Counted from the stretch's first letter, positions 32,641 through 41,488 are shown. The stretch is DNA of 64,000 bases from Novosphingobium acidiphilum DSM 19966 (GCF_000429005.1 NZ_AUBA01000016.1:1-64000); one strand, 5' to 3'. The notes: generated by a model not told the origin, from the sequence alone. Numbers and translations: made by a program.

Positions 32641-34106
32641 AGCGCGGCTCCGGCATGAAGGGCGATGCGCAGGCCGGGGCGTTCGATGACGATGTCTTTC
32701 GCCGCCGGACGCGCGGCCAATTCGCGCAGCAGTTTGAACAAGGGTGCGGCTTCGGGGGTATAGGTCGCGCGGCTGCGTCCGGCGGCCAGCATGGCATCGA
32801 CCTGGTCGGCAGGCATCACCGCGCGCAGCAGGAATTCTTCGTCGGGCATGTGCCGGCCGAACGTCTTGCGCAGATCGCCCAGCGCGGGAAAATCGCCTTC
32901 TTGCGCCAGTTCGCGCGCGCGCGGACGGTCAAGGATCGCTGCCTCGACCGCCGGATCGACCGGCCGCGTCGGCTTGCCGAATTTGCCCATGACATAGCGG
33001 ATCACCTGATCGCTGACTTGGGCGTAGCGGCGATCGCCGATCACGTTGAACAGCGCCTGGCTCATCACCATTTGCGGAAACGGGGTGACCATGATCGGAT
33101 AGCCAAGCTCGGCGCGGACCTGTTCGGTTTCGGCGATGACCGCGGGCAGCCGGTCGCCCATGCCAAGCTCTTCCAGCTGGCGCTTGGTCGTCGTCATCAC
33201 CCCCCCGGCGATCTGGTGGCGCAGGAAACTGGCATCGAAGGCCTGGGGGCGGCCCGGTGGCAGTCCTTCGGCAAAGGCCAGGCGCGTCCAGTAGTCGGAC
33301 AACTGGCGCAAGGTGGCGCGGTCGATCGCGACATCGTGCCCCGCCTCGATCAGATTGGCGACCATGCGTTCCGCTTCGGGCAGCGACGATCCGTCGCCGC
33401 CCGGGCCGATGCCGACATGGATGGCCGAAATGCCCAGTTGCGCCGCCTCGAGCGAGGACAATTCGCCCAGGCCCAGCGTGTTGTGCGCGTGGATTTCCAG
33501 CGGGCGATTGCCGATCACCGCCTTGACCGCCGGCGCCAGCGTGCGCACCCGATCGACCGACAGCAATCCGCTGGGGTCCTTGATATAAAACAGGTCGATA
33601 TGCGGGCTGGCCATCAGCGCTTTGGCAAAGCCTGCATAAAAGGCGTCGTCGTGCACGTCGGACAGCGTGAACGTCAGCGCGGCCATCACTTCGGCCTCGC
33701 CCTCGTGCTTGATGATCCGCGCCGCCTCGATCACCGCGGGGACTTCGTGCATCGGATCGAGCACGACAAACCGCCGGATGCCGCAATCCTGCAACGCACG
33801 ATAGACCAGGCGCATGAATTCGGGATCGGCCTGCTGCCACGCGATAAAGCGCAAACCCGTGGTGATCAGTTGCAGCGGCGTGGTGGGCATCGCGGCGCGC
33901 ATCCGCCGGATGCGTTCCCACGGGTTGTTGCGGAAATAGCGGACCGCGACGGCCATATGGCTTGACGAGGTGAAATCGACCGCGCGAAACCCGGCGCGTT
34001 CGGTCAGTGCGGCGGCCTGCAACATGTGCGCGGTGTTCAGCCCGGTGGCCCCCCACAGCGACTGGTTGCCGTCGCGCATTGTAACATCGACCAGCTGGAT
34101 CGTCAT
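32637..34106 (-). CDS. Biotin-dependent carboxyltransferase subunit (HMGL-like, oxaloacetate decarboxylase alpha / pyruvate carboxylase B type)
   Basis: The 489-residue TIM-barrel protein has the metal-site motif VDVTMRDGNQSLWGA (5-19), the KDPSGLL segment and HAHNTLGLG with the metal-binding His pair, then a C-terminal funnel/helical region (LGYPIMVTPFPQMVMSQA) shared with pyruvate carboxylase and oxaloacetate decarboxylase alpha. It moves CO2 between carboxybiotin and an acceptor. No biotinyl domain is fused, so it must use the separate carrier two genes upstream. No membrane beta subunit of a sodium pump is present, so a carboxylase is likelier than a Na+-pumping decarboxylase. Confidence 0.9.
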   Translation of the reverse strand: MTIQLVDVTMRDGNQSLWGATGLNTAHMLQAAALTERAGFRAVDFTSSSHMAVAVRYFRNNPWERIRRMRAAMPTTPLQLITTGLRFIAWQQADPEFMRLVYRALQDCGIRRFVVLDPMHEVPAVIEAARIIKHEGEAEVMAALTFTLSDVHDDAFYAGFAKALMASPHIDLFYIKDPSGLLSVDRVRTLAPAVKAVIGNRPLEIHAHNTLGLGELSSLEAAQLGISAIHVGIGPGGDGSSLPEAERMVANLIEAGHDVAIDRATLRQLSDYWTRLAFAEGLPPGRPQAFDASFLRHQIAGGVMTTTKRQLEELGMGDRLPAVIAETEQVRAELGYPIMVTPFPQMVMSQALFNVIGDRRYAQVSDQVIRYVMGKFGKPTRPVDPAVEAAILDRPRARELAQEGDFPALGDLRKTFGRHMPDEEFLLRAVMPADQVDAMLAAGRSRATYTPEAAPLFKLLRELAARPAAKDIVIERPGLRIALHAGAAL

Positions 34107-35437
34107 GCGGTCAGCCCTTCGAAAAAGCGCGTGTCGACCCCGCCTGCGATAAACCGGGCGTCTTGCACAATCGCGCGGTGCAGATCGCGCGTGGTGTCGA
34201 CGCCTTCGATGCACAGGCGATCGAGCGCGCGGCCGAGCAAGGCCACCGCCTCGGCCCGGGTGGGGGCCGATACGATCAGCTTGCCCAACAGCGAATCGTA
34301 ATACGGCGGCACTTCGCCGCCGCTGGCGATATGCGTGTCGATGCGGATGCCAGGCCCGGCAGGCCAGGCCGCGCGCGTTACCGTGCCCGGCGATGGGCGG
34401 AAATCCGCGCGCCAGTCTTCGGCATTGATGCGCACTTCGATCGCGTGGCCCAGCAGTTGCACATCGCTTTGCCGCAGTGCGAGCCGGGCGCCGCCGGCGA
34501 TCAGCAATTGCTGTTCGATCAGGTCGATCCCGGTGATCGCCTCGGTCACCGGGTGTTCAACCTGGATGCGCGCGTTCATTTCCAGGAAATAGAATTCGAA
34601 GGTTTCGGCATCGACCAGAAATTCGACCGTTCCTGCGCCCTTGTAGCCAAGATGGCGCGCCAGGTTGACCGCTGCGGATTCGATCGCGGCGCGCCTGTCA
34701 TCGGGCATCGCCGGCGCAGGGGCTTCCTCGACCAGTTTCTGGAACCGGCGCTGGATCGAACAGTCGCGCGTGCCCAGGTGGATCGCGGTGTTTCCGTCGC
34801 CCAGCACTTGCACTTCGACATGGCGGCCGCGCGCGATGAAGCGTTCGACATAGACGCGCGGGTCGCCAAAGGCGGCCTGCGCCTCGGCCATGGCCATGTC
34901 GATCTGCGCATCAAGCTGGTCGGGCGCGTCGACGCGCTTCATCCCGCGTCCGCCGCCGCCCGACACCGCCTTGAGCAACAGCGGATATCCGGTGCGTTCG
35001 GCCTGCGCGCGCGCCGCCGCCTTGTCGCCGGCTTCGCCGCCCGGCACCACCGGCAGGCCGGCTTCGATGCCGACGGTGCGCGCCATCAGCTTGTCGCCCA
35101 TCGCGGTCAGGCTGGACAGGTCCGGCCCGACAAAGCGGATGCCGGCGGCCGCCACGGCGCGGGCAAAGGCAGCGTTTTCCGACAGGAACCCGTATCCCGG
35201 ATGGATCGCATCGGCGCCCGCAGCCACCGCGGCCGCAACCACCGCATCGCTATCGAGGTAGGATTGCGCGGACGGGGCAGGGCCGATCACGGCGACGTCA
35301 TCCGCGCTGCGCGCCGGCAGGCTGCGCGCATCGGCCGCCGATGCGCCCAGGATCGTGACGATGCCCATGCGGCGCGCGGTGCGGATGATCCGCAGCGCGA
35401 TTTCGCCGCGATTGGCGATGAACAGGCGGCGGATCAT
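34103..35437 (-). CDS. Biotin carboxylase subunit (AccC/PycA-like)
   Basis: This 444-residue ATP-grasp enzyme carboxylates biotin with bicarbonate and ATP. Clear motifs are IRRLFIANRGEIALRIIRTA (2-21), HPGYGFLSENAAFA, LLLKAVSGGGGRGMK (ATP loop), MNARIQVEHPVTEAITG (catalytic Glu/Asn/Arg region) and the C-terminal VRINAEDW. It is not fused to a carrier or carboxyltransferase. The ATG at 35437 overlaps the carrier gene by four bases. The genome presumably has a housekeeping accBC elsewhere, so this set is likely pathway-specific. Confidence 0.92.
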   Translation of the reverse strand: MIRRLFIANRGEIALRIIRTARRMGIVTILGASAADARSLPARSADDVAVIGPAPSAQSYLDSDAVVAAAVAAGADAIHPGYGFLSENAAFARAVAAAGIRFVGPDLSSLTAMGDKLMARTVGIEAGLPVVPGGEAGDKAAARAQAERTGYPLLLKAVSGGGGRGMKRVDAPDQLDAQIDMAMAEAQAAFGDPRVYVERFIARGRHVEVQVLGDGNTAIHLGTRDCSIQRRFQKLVEEAPAPAMPDDRRAAIESAAVNLARHLGYKGAGTVEFLVDAETFEFYFLEMNARIQVEHPVTEAITGIDLIEQQLLIAGGARLALRQSDVQLLGHAIEVRINAEDWRADFRPSPGTVTRAAWPAGPGIRIDTHIASGGEVPPYYDSLLGKLIVSAPTRAEAVALLGRALDRLCIEGVDTTRDLHRAIVQDARFIAGGVDTRFFEGLTA

Positions 35438-35895
35438 GCCTGCGGCTCGGTCAGCCGCATCAGCGCCTCGCCTTTGGCGATCATCGTCGCGTTGTCGACC
35501 AGGATCGCGTCGATCACGCCGTGAACCCCGGCATGGACCGGGTTCATCAGCTTCATCGTTTCGATGATCCCGACCACCGTGTCGGGGCTGACCGTGGCAC
35601 CCGGTTCGACAAATGGCGGTGCCCCGGGGGCTGGCGCACGATAGAATGTGCCGGGCAGCGGCGCGTGCACGCACAGGCCCGTCTCGGCTGCGGGGGCCTG
35701 GGTTGCGACGGCCGCTGTGCCGGGCAGCGTGTCATCGGCCAGCGACCAGTCCTGGGTCATGCCCTGGCCATCGCGCGCCACGCGCAGGCGGAACCGCGCG
35801 GTGGTGATGTCGATGCGGTCATAGGCGGTGCCATCCAGGATCGCGGCGATTTCGGCGACATCGTCGGGGGTCAGCGGCAGGTCGGGCATGCTCAT
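35434..35895 (-). CDS. Biotin carboxyl carrier protein (AccB-like)
   Basis: This 153-residue carrier has an N-terminal AccB-like helical region (1-45), a Pro/Ala linker and a C-terminal biotinyl domain with the hairpin IETMKLMNPV; Lys115 is the biotin site. The flanking Thr for the usual Ala/Ser (ETMKLM) is a common variation. It hands carboxybiotin to the carboxyltransferase encoded downstream. Overlaps by four bases on both sides indicate tight stoichiometry. Confidence 0.92.
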   Translation of the reverse strand: MSMPDLPLTPDDVAEIAAILDGTAYDRIDITTARFRLRVARDGQGMTQDWSLADDTLPGTAAVATQAPAAETGLCVHAPLPGTFYRAPAPGAPPFVEPGATVSPDTVVGIIETMKLMNPVHAGVHGVIDAILVDNATMIAKGEALMRLTEPQA

Positions 35896-37106
35896 CGGGC
35901 GATCATTTCGCGGGCGGCGGCGATAATCGCATCGGAAAACGCGACATCGTTGAAATGCGCGTCGATCGCGGTCACCGGAATGTGCGCGGGCATCACCCGT
36001 TTGAGATAATCGGCAAACGGGCCGGGCAGGCTGGTGTCCTGGATATGGCCATCGGGGCTGTCGTGGTTGGAAAAGCCGTGCAGCGGGGTGAACACGCGCA
36101 CCGGCCCTGTGGCCTCGGCCACGATCGCCGCCAGATGATCGGCCAGACCCTGCAATTCGGGCAGACGCGTGCGCACCGCGGTCAGTTGCGGGTTGTGTTC
36201 GTGATACCGCGTGTCGGGGTATTGCAGGCGCGCGGCATCGATCGGCCCGGCGATGATGAAATCGGCATTGCCCGGGGCCCAGATCGTCGGCACGCCTTTG
36301 GCCATGCCCGCCTTGCCCCGGTTCGGCCCGGCATCGGCCAGGCCATGGTTCAGGTGATCGATGATCTCGGTCACTGACAGGTCGAGCACGAGTGCCACGT
36401 CGCGGTCGGCGGCAATGCTGTCGAGCGTCGGGCCCCCCGATCCCGACGAATGGAACACCATGACTTCCGCGCCATCGGCCTCAAGCGCCTCGCGGATGCG
36501 GCGCGTGCCCTTTTCGGTGGTGCCAAGCGTGGTCATCAGCACCAGCGGCTTGTCCTGCGTGCGGGCCGGGTCATAGCCGTGCGCCATGCCCGCCACCGCC
36601 AGCGCGCCGTTGCGGAACACGTCGCGGCTGATCGAATTGATCCCGGCGATATCGGTCACCGCGTTCAGCATCGCGATGTCCTTCACCCCCATGTACGGCG
36701 CAGTAAAGCCCGAGGCCATCGTCGAAACAATCAGCTTTGGCATGCCGTACGGCATCGATTGCATCAGTGCGCCGGCCAGCGCCGACCCCATCGATCCGCC
36801 CACCGCCAGAATGCCCGACAACGGATGCGCCGCGTGCCAGGCATGCGCGGCCTTGATCGATCCTTCGATCATCACCGCCTGGCATTTGCCTTCATGCCCC
36901 AGCGCGCGCACCGCTTCGATCGTCTGCCCGGCAGCACCGGCCACGGCTTCGGGCGAAATTTCCGCGCCACCCACGGTGCGGCGTACGCTGGGGTCCAGAT
37001 GCACCACGGTCACACCCGCCGATTCGAGTGCGTGGCGCACAAAGCGCGCCTCTTCCTCTTTGGTGTCCTGGGTGATGACCAGCAGGACGCTGGGCTTTTC
37101 GGCCAT
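35892..37106 (-). CDS. Tm-1-like ATP-binding protein, UPF0261 family
   Basis: This 404-residue protein belongs to the UPF0261/Tm-1-like family: VLLVITQDTKEEEARFVRHA at the N-terminus, ILAVGGSMGSALAGALMQSM, LIVSTMASGFTAPYMGVKDI, MTTLGTTEKGTRRIREAL and the late HDSPDG loop. Plant Tm-1, a member, binds ATP; bacterial members have no settled reaction. It is the promoter-proximal gene of the carboxylase operon and so probably acts first or controls flux, perhaps as an ATP-dependent activating enzyme. The ATG at 37106 has CGGAGAG upstream, which fixes the start. An inverted-repeat operator lies 27 bases further upstream. Confidence 0.88.
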   Translation of the reverse strand: MAEKPSVLLVITQDTKEEEARFVRHALESAGVTVVHLDPSVRRTVGGAEISPEAVAGAAGQTIEAVRALGHEGKCQAVMIEGSIKAAHAWHAAHPLSGILAVGGSMGSALAGALMQSMPYGMPKLIVSTMASGFTAPYMGVKDIAMLNAVTDIAGINSISRDVFRNGALAVAGMAHGYDPARTQDKPLVLMTTLGTTEKGTRRIREALEADGAEVMVFHSSGSGGPTLDSIAADRDVALVLDLSVTEIIDHLNHGLADAGPNRGKAGMAKGVPTIWAPGNADFIIAGPIDAARLQYPDTRYHEHNPQLTAVRTRLPELQGLADHLAAIVAEATGPVRVFTPLHGFSNHDSPDGHIQDTSLPGPFADYLKRVMPAHIPVTAIDAHFNDVAFSDAIIAAAREMIAR

Positions 37107-37132
37107 GGCTCGCTCTCCGGAATTTTTCTTGA

Positions 37133-37151
37133 TTGTATTTGTTGCATACAA
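37133..37151 (-). promoter_or_regulatory. Operator A, upstream of the carboxylase operon
   Basis: A perfect inverted repeat TTGTAT-N7-ATACAA. On the minus strand the left arm reads ATACAA within TACAAT, which resembles a -10 box, 27 bases before the operon's first ATG, so a bound repressor would block the promoter. The motif shares TTTGTTG and CATACAAA with sites at 37485 and 38784. Confidence 0.6.
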
Positions 37152-37484
37152 AATGCAGGCCATCGCCCGATAGCGCAAGCGAAAATACAACCGGGGTAAG
37201 CCTGCTGAACCACCCCGCTGCTGCAGCAACGCTGTGCTTTGGCCAGCAGACCGGCCAGATCACGCAGATGGCCGATGTGGCAATCGCGATCGGGTTTGCC
37301 GGGCACATGCAGATCGAACCGATCCCGGTGACACCGGGCATGGTCGCAACCTTCGCGCGGTTCTGGCGCGTTTCGCAAGGCAAGGATCCGGTCCGACCCT
37401 TCACCTGACCCCGCCTTCCCTTTAGGGCAATCCGCGCCGCGTCGGGGCCGTGCCGATTGCGCTTGCGGACCGCCCAAAAATCTG

Positions 37485-37501
37485 TTTGTTTTACTTACAA
37501 A
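37485..37501 (+). promoter_or_regulatory. Operator B, upstream of the MFS transporter
   Basis: TTTGTTTTACTTACAAA, a near-palindrome of 17 bases, is 25 bases before the MFS start. It matches the site at 38784-38800 at 14 of 17 positions. Confidence 0.6.
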
Positions 37502-37526
37502 GAACAACACAGTGGGAGAGGGGGCT

Positions 37527-38765
37527 ATGGCGCCGACCGGCAGGTCGAGCGGATACCGTATTGCGCTGGTGCTTCTGCTCAGCCTGAATTTCGGCATCCT
37601 GTTTTTCGACCGAAACGCGCTCAATTTTCTGATGCCCTACGTCCGCCCCGATCTGGGGCTGAACGACATGCAGGTCGGCATGCTGTCATCGGGCCTGTCG
37701 CTGACCTGGGCCATCGCCGGGTTTTCGGTCGGACGGATTTCCGATCGCATGGGATCGCGCAAGCCGATCATCATTGCCGCCACGCTGGCCTTTTGCGTCT
37801 GTTCGGTGGTGTCGGGTCTGGCGCAATCGTTCCTGATGCTGCTGGGCGCGCGCATCCTGATGGGCGCGGCCGAAGGCGGGGTGATGCCTGTCAGCCATTC
37901 GCTGATCGCGGCGCAAGTTTCCGAAAGCGAACGCGGGCTGGCAATGGGGGTGGCGCAGAACCTGGGGTCCAATGTGCTGGGATCATCGGTTGCGCCGCTG
38001 GTGCTGGTGCCGGTGGCGATCGCGTTCGGATGGCGCCACGCGTTCTTCATCGCGGCGGCGCCGGGCCTGTTGAGCGCCGCAATCCTGTGGTTTTTCCTGC
38101 AGGAACCGGCACGCGAAGTGCGCCATGCCGACGATCTGCCGCGGATGTCTCTGGGCCAGGCCTTTGCCGACCGCAATGTGCAACTGTGCGCGCTGATTGC
38201 GATCCTGCTGGTGTCCTACCTCGTCTGCTGCTGGGCGTTCATGCCGCTGTTTCTGACCGAAACGCGCCACTGGCCTGCCGATACCGCCAAATGGCTGATG
38301 GCCACGCTGGGTGTTTCGGCGGGCATCGGCAGCTTTGCGGTTGCGGCACTGTCGGACCGGATCGGGCGGCGGCCCGCAATTGTCGGATTTTCGCTGCTGG
38401 GCGCGATCCTGCCGCTTGGCGCGCTGTATCTGACAGACAACGCCTGGCTGCTGTCGGGGGTGTTCTTCATCGGCTGGGGGCTCAATGGCCTGTTTCCGCT
38501 GTTCATGGCGACGATCCCTTCGGAATCGGTCGATCCGCGGTTGACCGCGTCGTTGACAGGCCTGGTGATGGGGATCGGCGAAGTCATCGGCGGCGTGCTC
38601 AGCCCATCGCTGGCGGGTGGCCTGTCCGATCATTTTGGTCGCGCAGCAGTGATGTGGCTGATGCTCGGTCTGTGCCTTGCGGCAGCCATGGTTGGCTGTG
38701 GCCTGCGCGAGACGGCACCGCGCGTGTTGGCGCGGCGGATCGCCCCGGTAACCGCATGGGTTTAA
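37527..38765 (+). CDS. MFS transporter (anion:cation/hexuronate-type, possible aromatic-acid or sugar-acid importer)
   Basis: This 412-residue, 12-TM transporter has the N-terminal LSLNFGILFFDRNALNFLMP typical of the ACS-type MFS family, the motif A loop GRISDRMGSRKPI (about 73-85) and the second-half DRIGRRPAI. The ATG at 37527 directly follows GGGAGAGGGGG; the GTG at 37512 is upstream of that box and unlikely. It is divergent from the carboxylase operon and shares its operator motif, so it probably imports that pathway's substrate across the inner membrane, partnering the TonB receptor that follows. Confidence 0.88.
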   Translation: MAPTGRSSGYRIALVLLLSLNFGILFFDRNALNFLMPYVRPDLGLNDMQVGMLSSGLSLTWAIAGFSVGRISDRMGSRKPIIIAATLAFCVCSVVSGLAQSFLMLLGARILMGAAEGGVMPVSHSLIAAQVSESERGLAMGVAQNLGSNVLGSSVAPLVLVPVAIAFGWRHAFFIAAAPGLLSAAILWFFLQEPAREVRHADDLPRMSLGQAFADRNVQLCALIAILLVSYLVCCWAFMPLFLTETRHWPADTAKWLMATLGVSAGIGSFAVAALSDRIGRRPAIVGFSLLGAILPLGALYLTDNAWLLSGVFFIGWGLNGLFPLFMATIPSESVDPRLTASLTGLVMGIGEVIGGVLSPSLAGGLSDHFGRAAVMWLMLGLCLAAAMVGCGLRETAPRVLARRIAPVTAWV

Positions 38766-38774
38766 AATTCGCGA

Positions 38775-38803
38775 TTGACTTCGTTTGTTGTACATACAAA
38801 TAT
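38775..38803 (+). promoter_or_regulatory. Promoter of the TonB receptor gene with embedded operator C
   Basis: TTGACT (38775-38780) and AAATAT (38798-38803) are 17 bases apart. Between and over them lies TTTGTTGTACATACAAA (38784-38800), the best copy of the shared operator. Directly after it are TATGTG-N5-CACATA (38801-38817) and a further CATACAAAATG half-site. The overlap with the promoter fits repression by a GntR-like or similar dimeric regulator; no regulator gene is in the window. Confidence 0.6.
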
Positions 38804-38885
38804 GTGAGTGACACATACAAAATGTCGTGAAAAAATTTCGGTAGCAGGGACACCATCTGCGCCGGCACAAAGGGAGATGATGGAT

Positions 38886-41441
38886 ATGAAGCGACCGACA
38901 GGCATCCTTGCGGGCGTTGCCCTCAGCGTTCTGATCGCCGGCACTGCCCAGGCACAATCGACCCCGGCGGCCCCCGCAGCGGCTGCGCCTGCCGAAGGCG
39001 GCATTCAGGAAATCGTGGTGACCGCGCAAAAGCGGTCGGAAAACGTGCAGAATGTGCCGATTGCGATCAGCGCGTTCACTGCCAATGCACTCAAGGAACG
39101 CGCGGTCGGCGACGTGTCGCAGCTGTCGGGCCTGTCACCCAACGTCACGCTGGATGCCTCGACCCCGTTCTCGGGCTCGTCGGCGGTGCTTGGTGCGTCG
39201 ATCCGTGGTGTCGGCGCGGCCGACTTTGCGTTCAACATCGATTCTGCGGTCGGGGTCTATGTCGACGGCGTCTATCTTGGCCGTTCGGTCGGGGCGAACC
39301 AGGATCTGCTCGACGTGGACCGGATCGAAGTGCTCAAGGGTCCGCAAGGAACGCTGTTCGGCCGCAACACCATCGGCGGCGCAATCTCGATCGTCACGCA
39401 TGATCCGGGCGACAAGTTCCGCTTCATCGGCGATTTCACCACCGGCAGCTACAATCGCATCCAGGGGCGCGCGACGATGGATCTGCCGCTGGCAGACAAC
39501 CTGTCGTCATCGATCTCGTTCGGGATCATGAATCGCGAAGGCTATCAGTACCAGATCCCCTATCCCGGTCAGTATGTTGCCGACAGCTTTACCAGCTTTG
39601 CCGGCGCGTCGCATATCAGCGGCGACAACCGCTATGGCGGCGACAACAGCTGGAACACGCGGGTCAAGCTGAAGTACACCGGGGTCAACGGTTTCAAGGC
39701 CGTGCTGGAATTCGATTATACCCATGTGAACCAGGAATCGACCGCCAGCACACTGCTGGGTACCGACACGTCGTCGGCCAGCCTGTCGTCGATCTACAAC
39801 GCCTGCGTCAGCCTGCCGGTGGTGGTGCTTGATACCACGCCGCTTGCAGGCATCTGCGGCCCGCGCGGCGGGGTCAACGGTTACAACACGCTGCCGGGTC
39901 TTGGCGGGCAGGGTGCCAACGGGTATCTGACATATGGCAACCAGTTCATCACCGGCAATATCGACACGACGTATGCCACCGGTCAGAACTATTCCAAGGT
40001 CAGCCAGCTGGGTGTCGGCCTGACGCTGGAACAGCCGGTCGGATCGGCATTGCTCAAATCGATCTCGTCGTTCCGCAAGGTCGATCTGAATGCCGGGACA
40101 AACCAGGATGGTTCGCCGCTGAACATCCTGATGGTCGACTTCACCGTGTTCCAGCACCAGTGGAGCCAGGAACTGCAGCTGACCGGCAAGGCGATGGATG
40201 ACAAGGTGAACTATGTGTTCGGCGGGTATTTCTTCAACGAAACCGGCAATCTGCACGACTATGTCAACTTTGATGACGGCATCCTGCAGGTTGACGGTCC
40301 GGGCAGGATCAACACCGTGGCGCTGGCCACGTATTCACAGCTTGATTACAAGTTCAGCGATCTGATCAGCGTTACCGCCGGTGCGCGCTATACCCACGAA
40401 CACAAGAACTATTATGGCGGCCAGGCCGACGACAACGGGTTGAGCTACAAGCTGGCCGGTCTGTCGCCCAATGCCGCCGGCGCTGCCGCGCTGGGTTTCC
40501 CCTATACCAACAACTGGAGCGCAGGCTTTCAGTATGGGGCCAATCTGGGCGCGCTGGCGCAGTATCTCGATTATTTCCCGGCCACGCCCAACACGCAGGT
40601 GTTCAACAACTTCAGCCCCAAGATCGGCATCCAGCTGCATCCTTCGCGCGACCTGATGGCCTATTTCAGCTGGTCAAAGGGGTACAAGTCGGGCGGCTGG
40701 ACCACGCGTCTGTCGGCGCCGTTGCAGGCTGCGCCGGAATTCGGCCCGGAACACGCCACCACCTATGAACTGGGGATCAAGTCCACGCTGCTCGACCGCA
40801 AGCTGCAGATCAACGCCGCGGTGTTCGATACCCAGTACAACGGCATCCAGCTGAACGAACAGATCGGCGCATCGCCGACGGTGTTCAACCTGGGCAAGGC
40901 GATCAACCGGGGCGCCGAACTCGAAGCCACGATCGCGCCGGGGGGCGGGTTCACCGTGCAATCGTCGCTGTCCTACCTCGATGCGCATTACACCTATGTC
41001 TGCGGTGAAGGCGGTGTGTACCAGGGCTTCTGCAACGGCAATTCCGCCTATATTGCGCCAGGCTCAAACCCTTATGAAGCGGGCGTCTATGCCGGTGCGC
41101 CGCTGCCCAAGGCGCCGCACTGGAAGATCAACGTATCGCCGCGTTACGAAATCAGCCTGCCGCACGGCAAGGTGATCCTGCTGGCCGATTGGACCCACAC
41201 CACCAGCATGTGGAACGATTCGCTCGGCACATATCTGATCATGCGCAAGGGCACCGACATGCTCAATGCCGGCGTCACCTACAAGGCGCCCGAAGGCAAC
41301 TGGGATCTGACCGTAGGCGGGACCAACCTGACCAACAACCGGTACCTGATCACCGGCGATTCAAACCTGGCAGCAGGCGCGATCACCGGAACCTACAACC
41401 GTCCGGCCGAATGGTACGCGCGGGTGGGGGTGCGGTTCTAA
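38886..41441 (+). CDS. TonB-dependent outer-membrane receptor
   Basis: The 851-residue protein has a signal peptide (TGILAGVALSVLIAGTAQAQ), an Ala/Pro spacer and the TonB box IQEIVVTAQKR near residue 40. A plug follows with VPIAISAFTANALKERAVGD, IRGVGAADFAFNIDSAVGVY, DRIEVLKGPQGTLFGRNTIG and GGAISIVTHDPG, then a barrel ending in VGVRF. It belongs to the FecA-like group sphingomonads use for many organic ligands. AGGGAG at 38871 is ideally spaced for the ATG at 38886, rather than the ATGs at 38877 and 38880. Its operator and position tie it to uptake for the carboxylase/dioxygenase pathway. Confidence 0.93.
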   Translation: MKRPTGILAGVALSVLIAGTAQAQSTPAAPAAAAPAEGGIQEIVVTAQKRSENVQNVPIAISAFTANALKERAVGDVSQLSGLSPNVTLDASTPFSGSSAVLGASIRGVGAADFAFNIDSAVGVYVDGVYLGRSVGANQDLLDVDRIEVLKGPQGTLFGRNTIGGAISIVTHDPGDKFRFIGDFTTGSYNRIQGRATMDLPLADNLSSSISFGIMNREGYQYQIPYPGQYVADSFTSFAGASHISGDNRYGGDNSWNTRVKLKYTGVNGFKAVLEFDYTHVNQESTASTLLGTDTSSASLSSIYNACVSLPVVVLDTTPLAGICGPRGGVNGYNTLPGLGGQGANGYLTYGNQFITGNIDTTYATGQNYSKVSQLGVGLTLEQPVGSALLKSISSFRKVDLNAGTNQDGSPLNILMVDFTVFQHQWSQELQLTGKAMDDKVNYVFGGYFFNETGNLHDYVNFDDGILQVDGPGRINTVALATYSQLDYKFSDLISVTAGARYTHEHKNYYGGQADDNGLSYKLAGLSPNAAGAAALGFPYTNNWSAGFQYGANLGALAQYLDYFPATPNTQVFNNFSPKIGIQLHPSRDLMAYFSWSKGYKSGGWTTRLSAPLQAAPEFGPEHATTYELGIKSTLLDRKLQINAAVFDTQYNGIQLNEQIGASPTVFNLGKAINRGAELEATIAPGGGFTVQSSLSYLDAHYTYVCGEGGVYQGFCNGNSAYIAPGSNPYEAGVYAGAPLPKAPHWKINVSPRYEISLPHGKVILLADWTHTTSMWNDSLGTYLIMRKGTDMLNAGVTYKAPEGNWDLTVGGTNLTNNRYLITGDSNLAAGAITGTYNRPAEWYARVGVRF

Positions 41442-41456
41442 GCACGCGCAGACACA

Positions 41457-41488
41457 ACGGGCGGGGCCGCAAGGTCCCGCCCGTTTTC
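41457..41488 (+). terminator. Terminator after the TonB receptor gene
   Basis: ACGGGCGGG (41457-41465 region) pairs with CCCGCCCGT (41476-41484) and is followed by TTTTCCTT. It separates the receptor from the dioxygenase genes, which therefore need their own promoter in 41489-41566; none was clear. Confidence 0.85.

Larger units (their letters stand above)
37107..37526. other. 420-base divergent control region between the carboxylase operon and the MFS gene
   Basis: The two ends carry similar operator-like sites. The middle (about 37200-37400) contains an open plus-strand frame whose translation includes QITQMADVAIAIGF and MVATFARFWRVSQGKDPV. It looks protein-like but matches no family I know; it has no start with a ribosome-binding site and may be a gene relic. 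Confidence 0.5.

Noticed and set aside
32637..34106. Na+-pumping oxaloacetate decarboxylase alpha subunit
   Set aside because: No membrane beta or gamma subunits are nearby, and separate biotin carboxylase and carrier genes in the operon point to an ATP-driven carboxylase.
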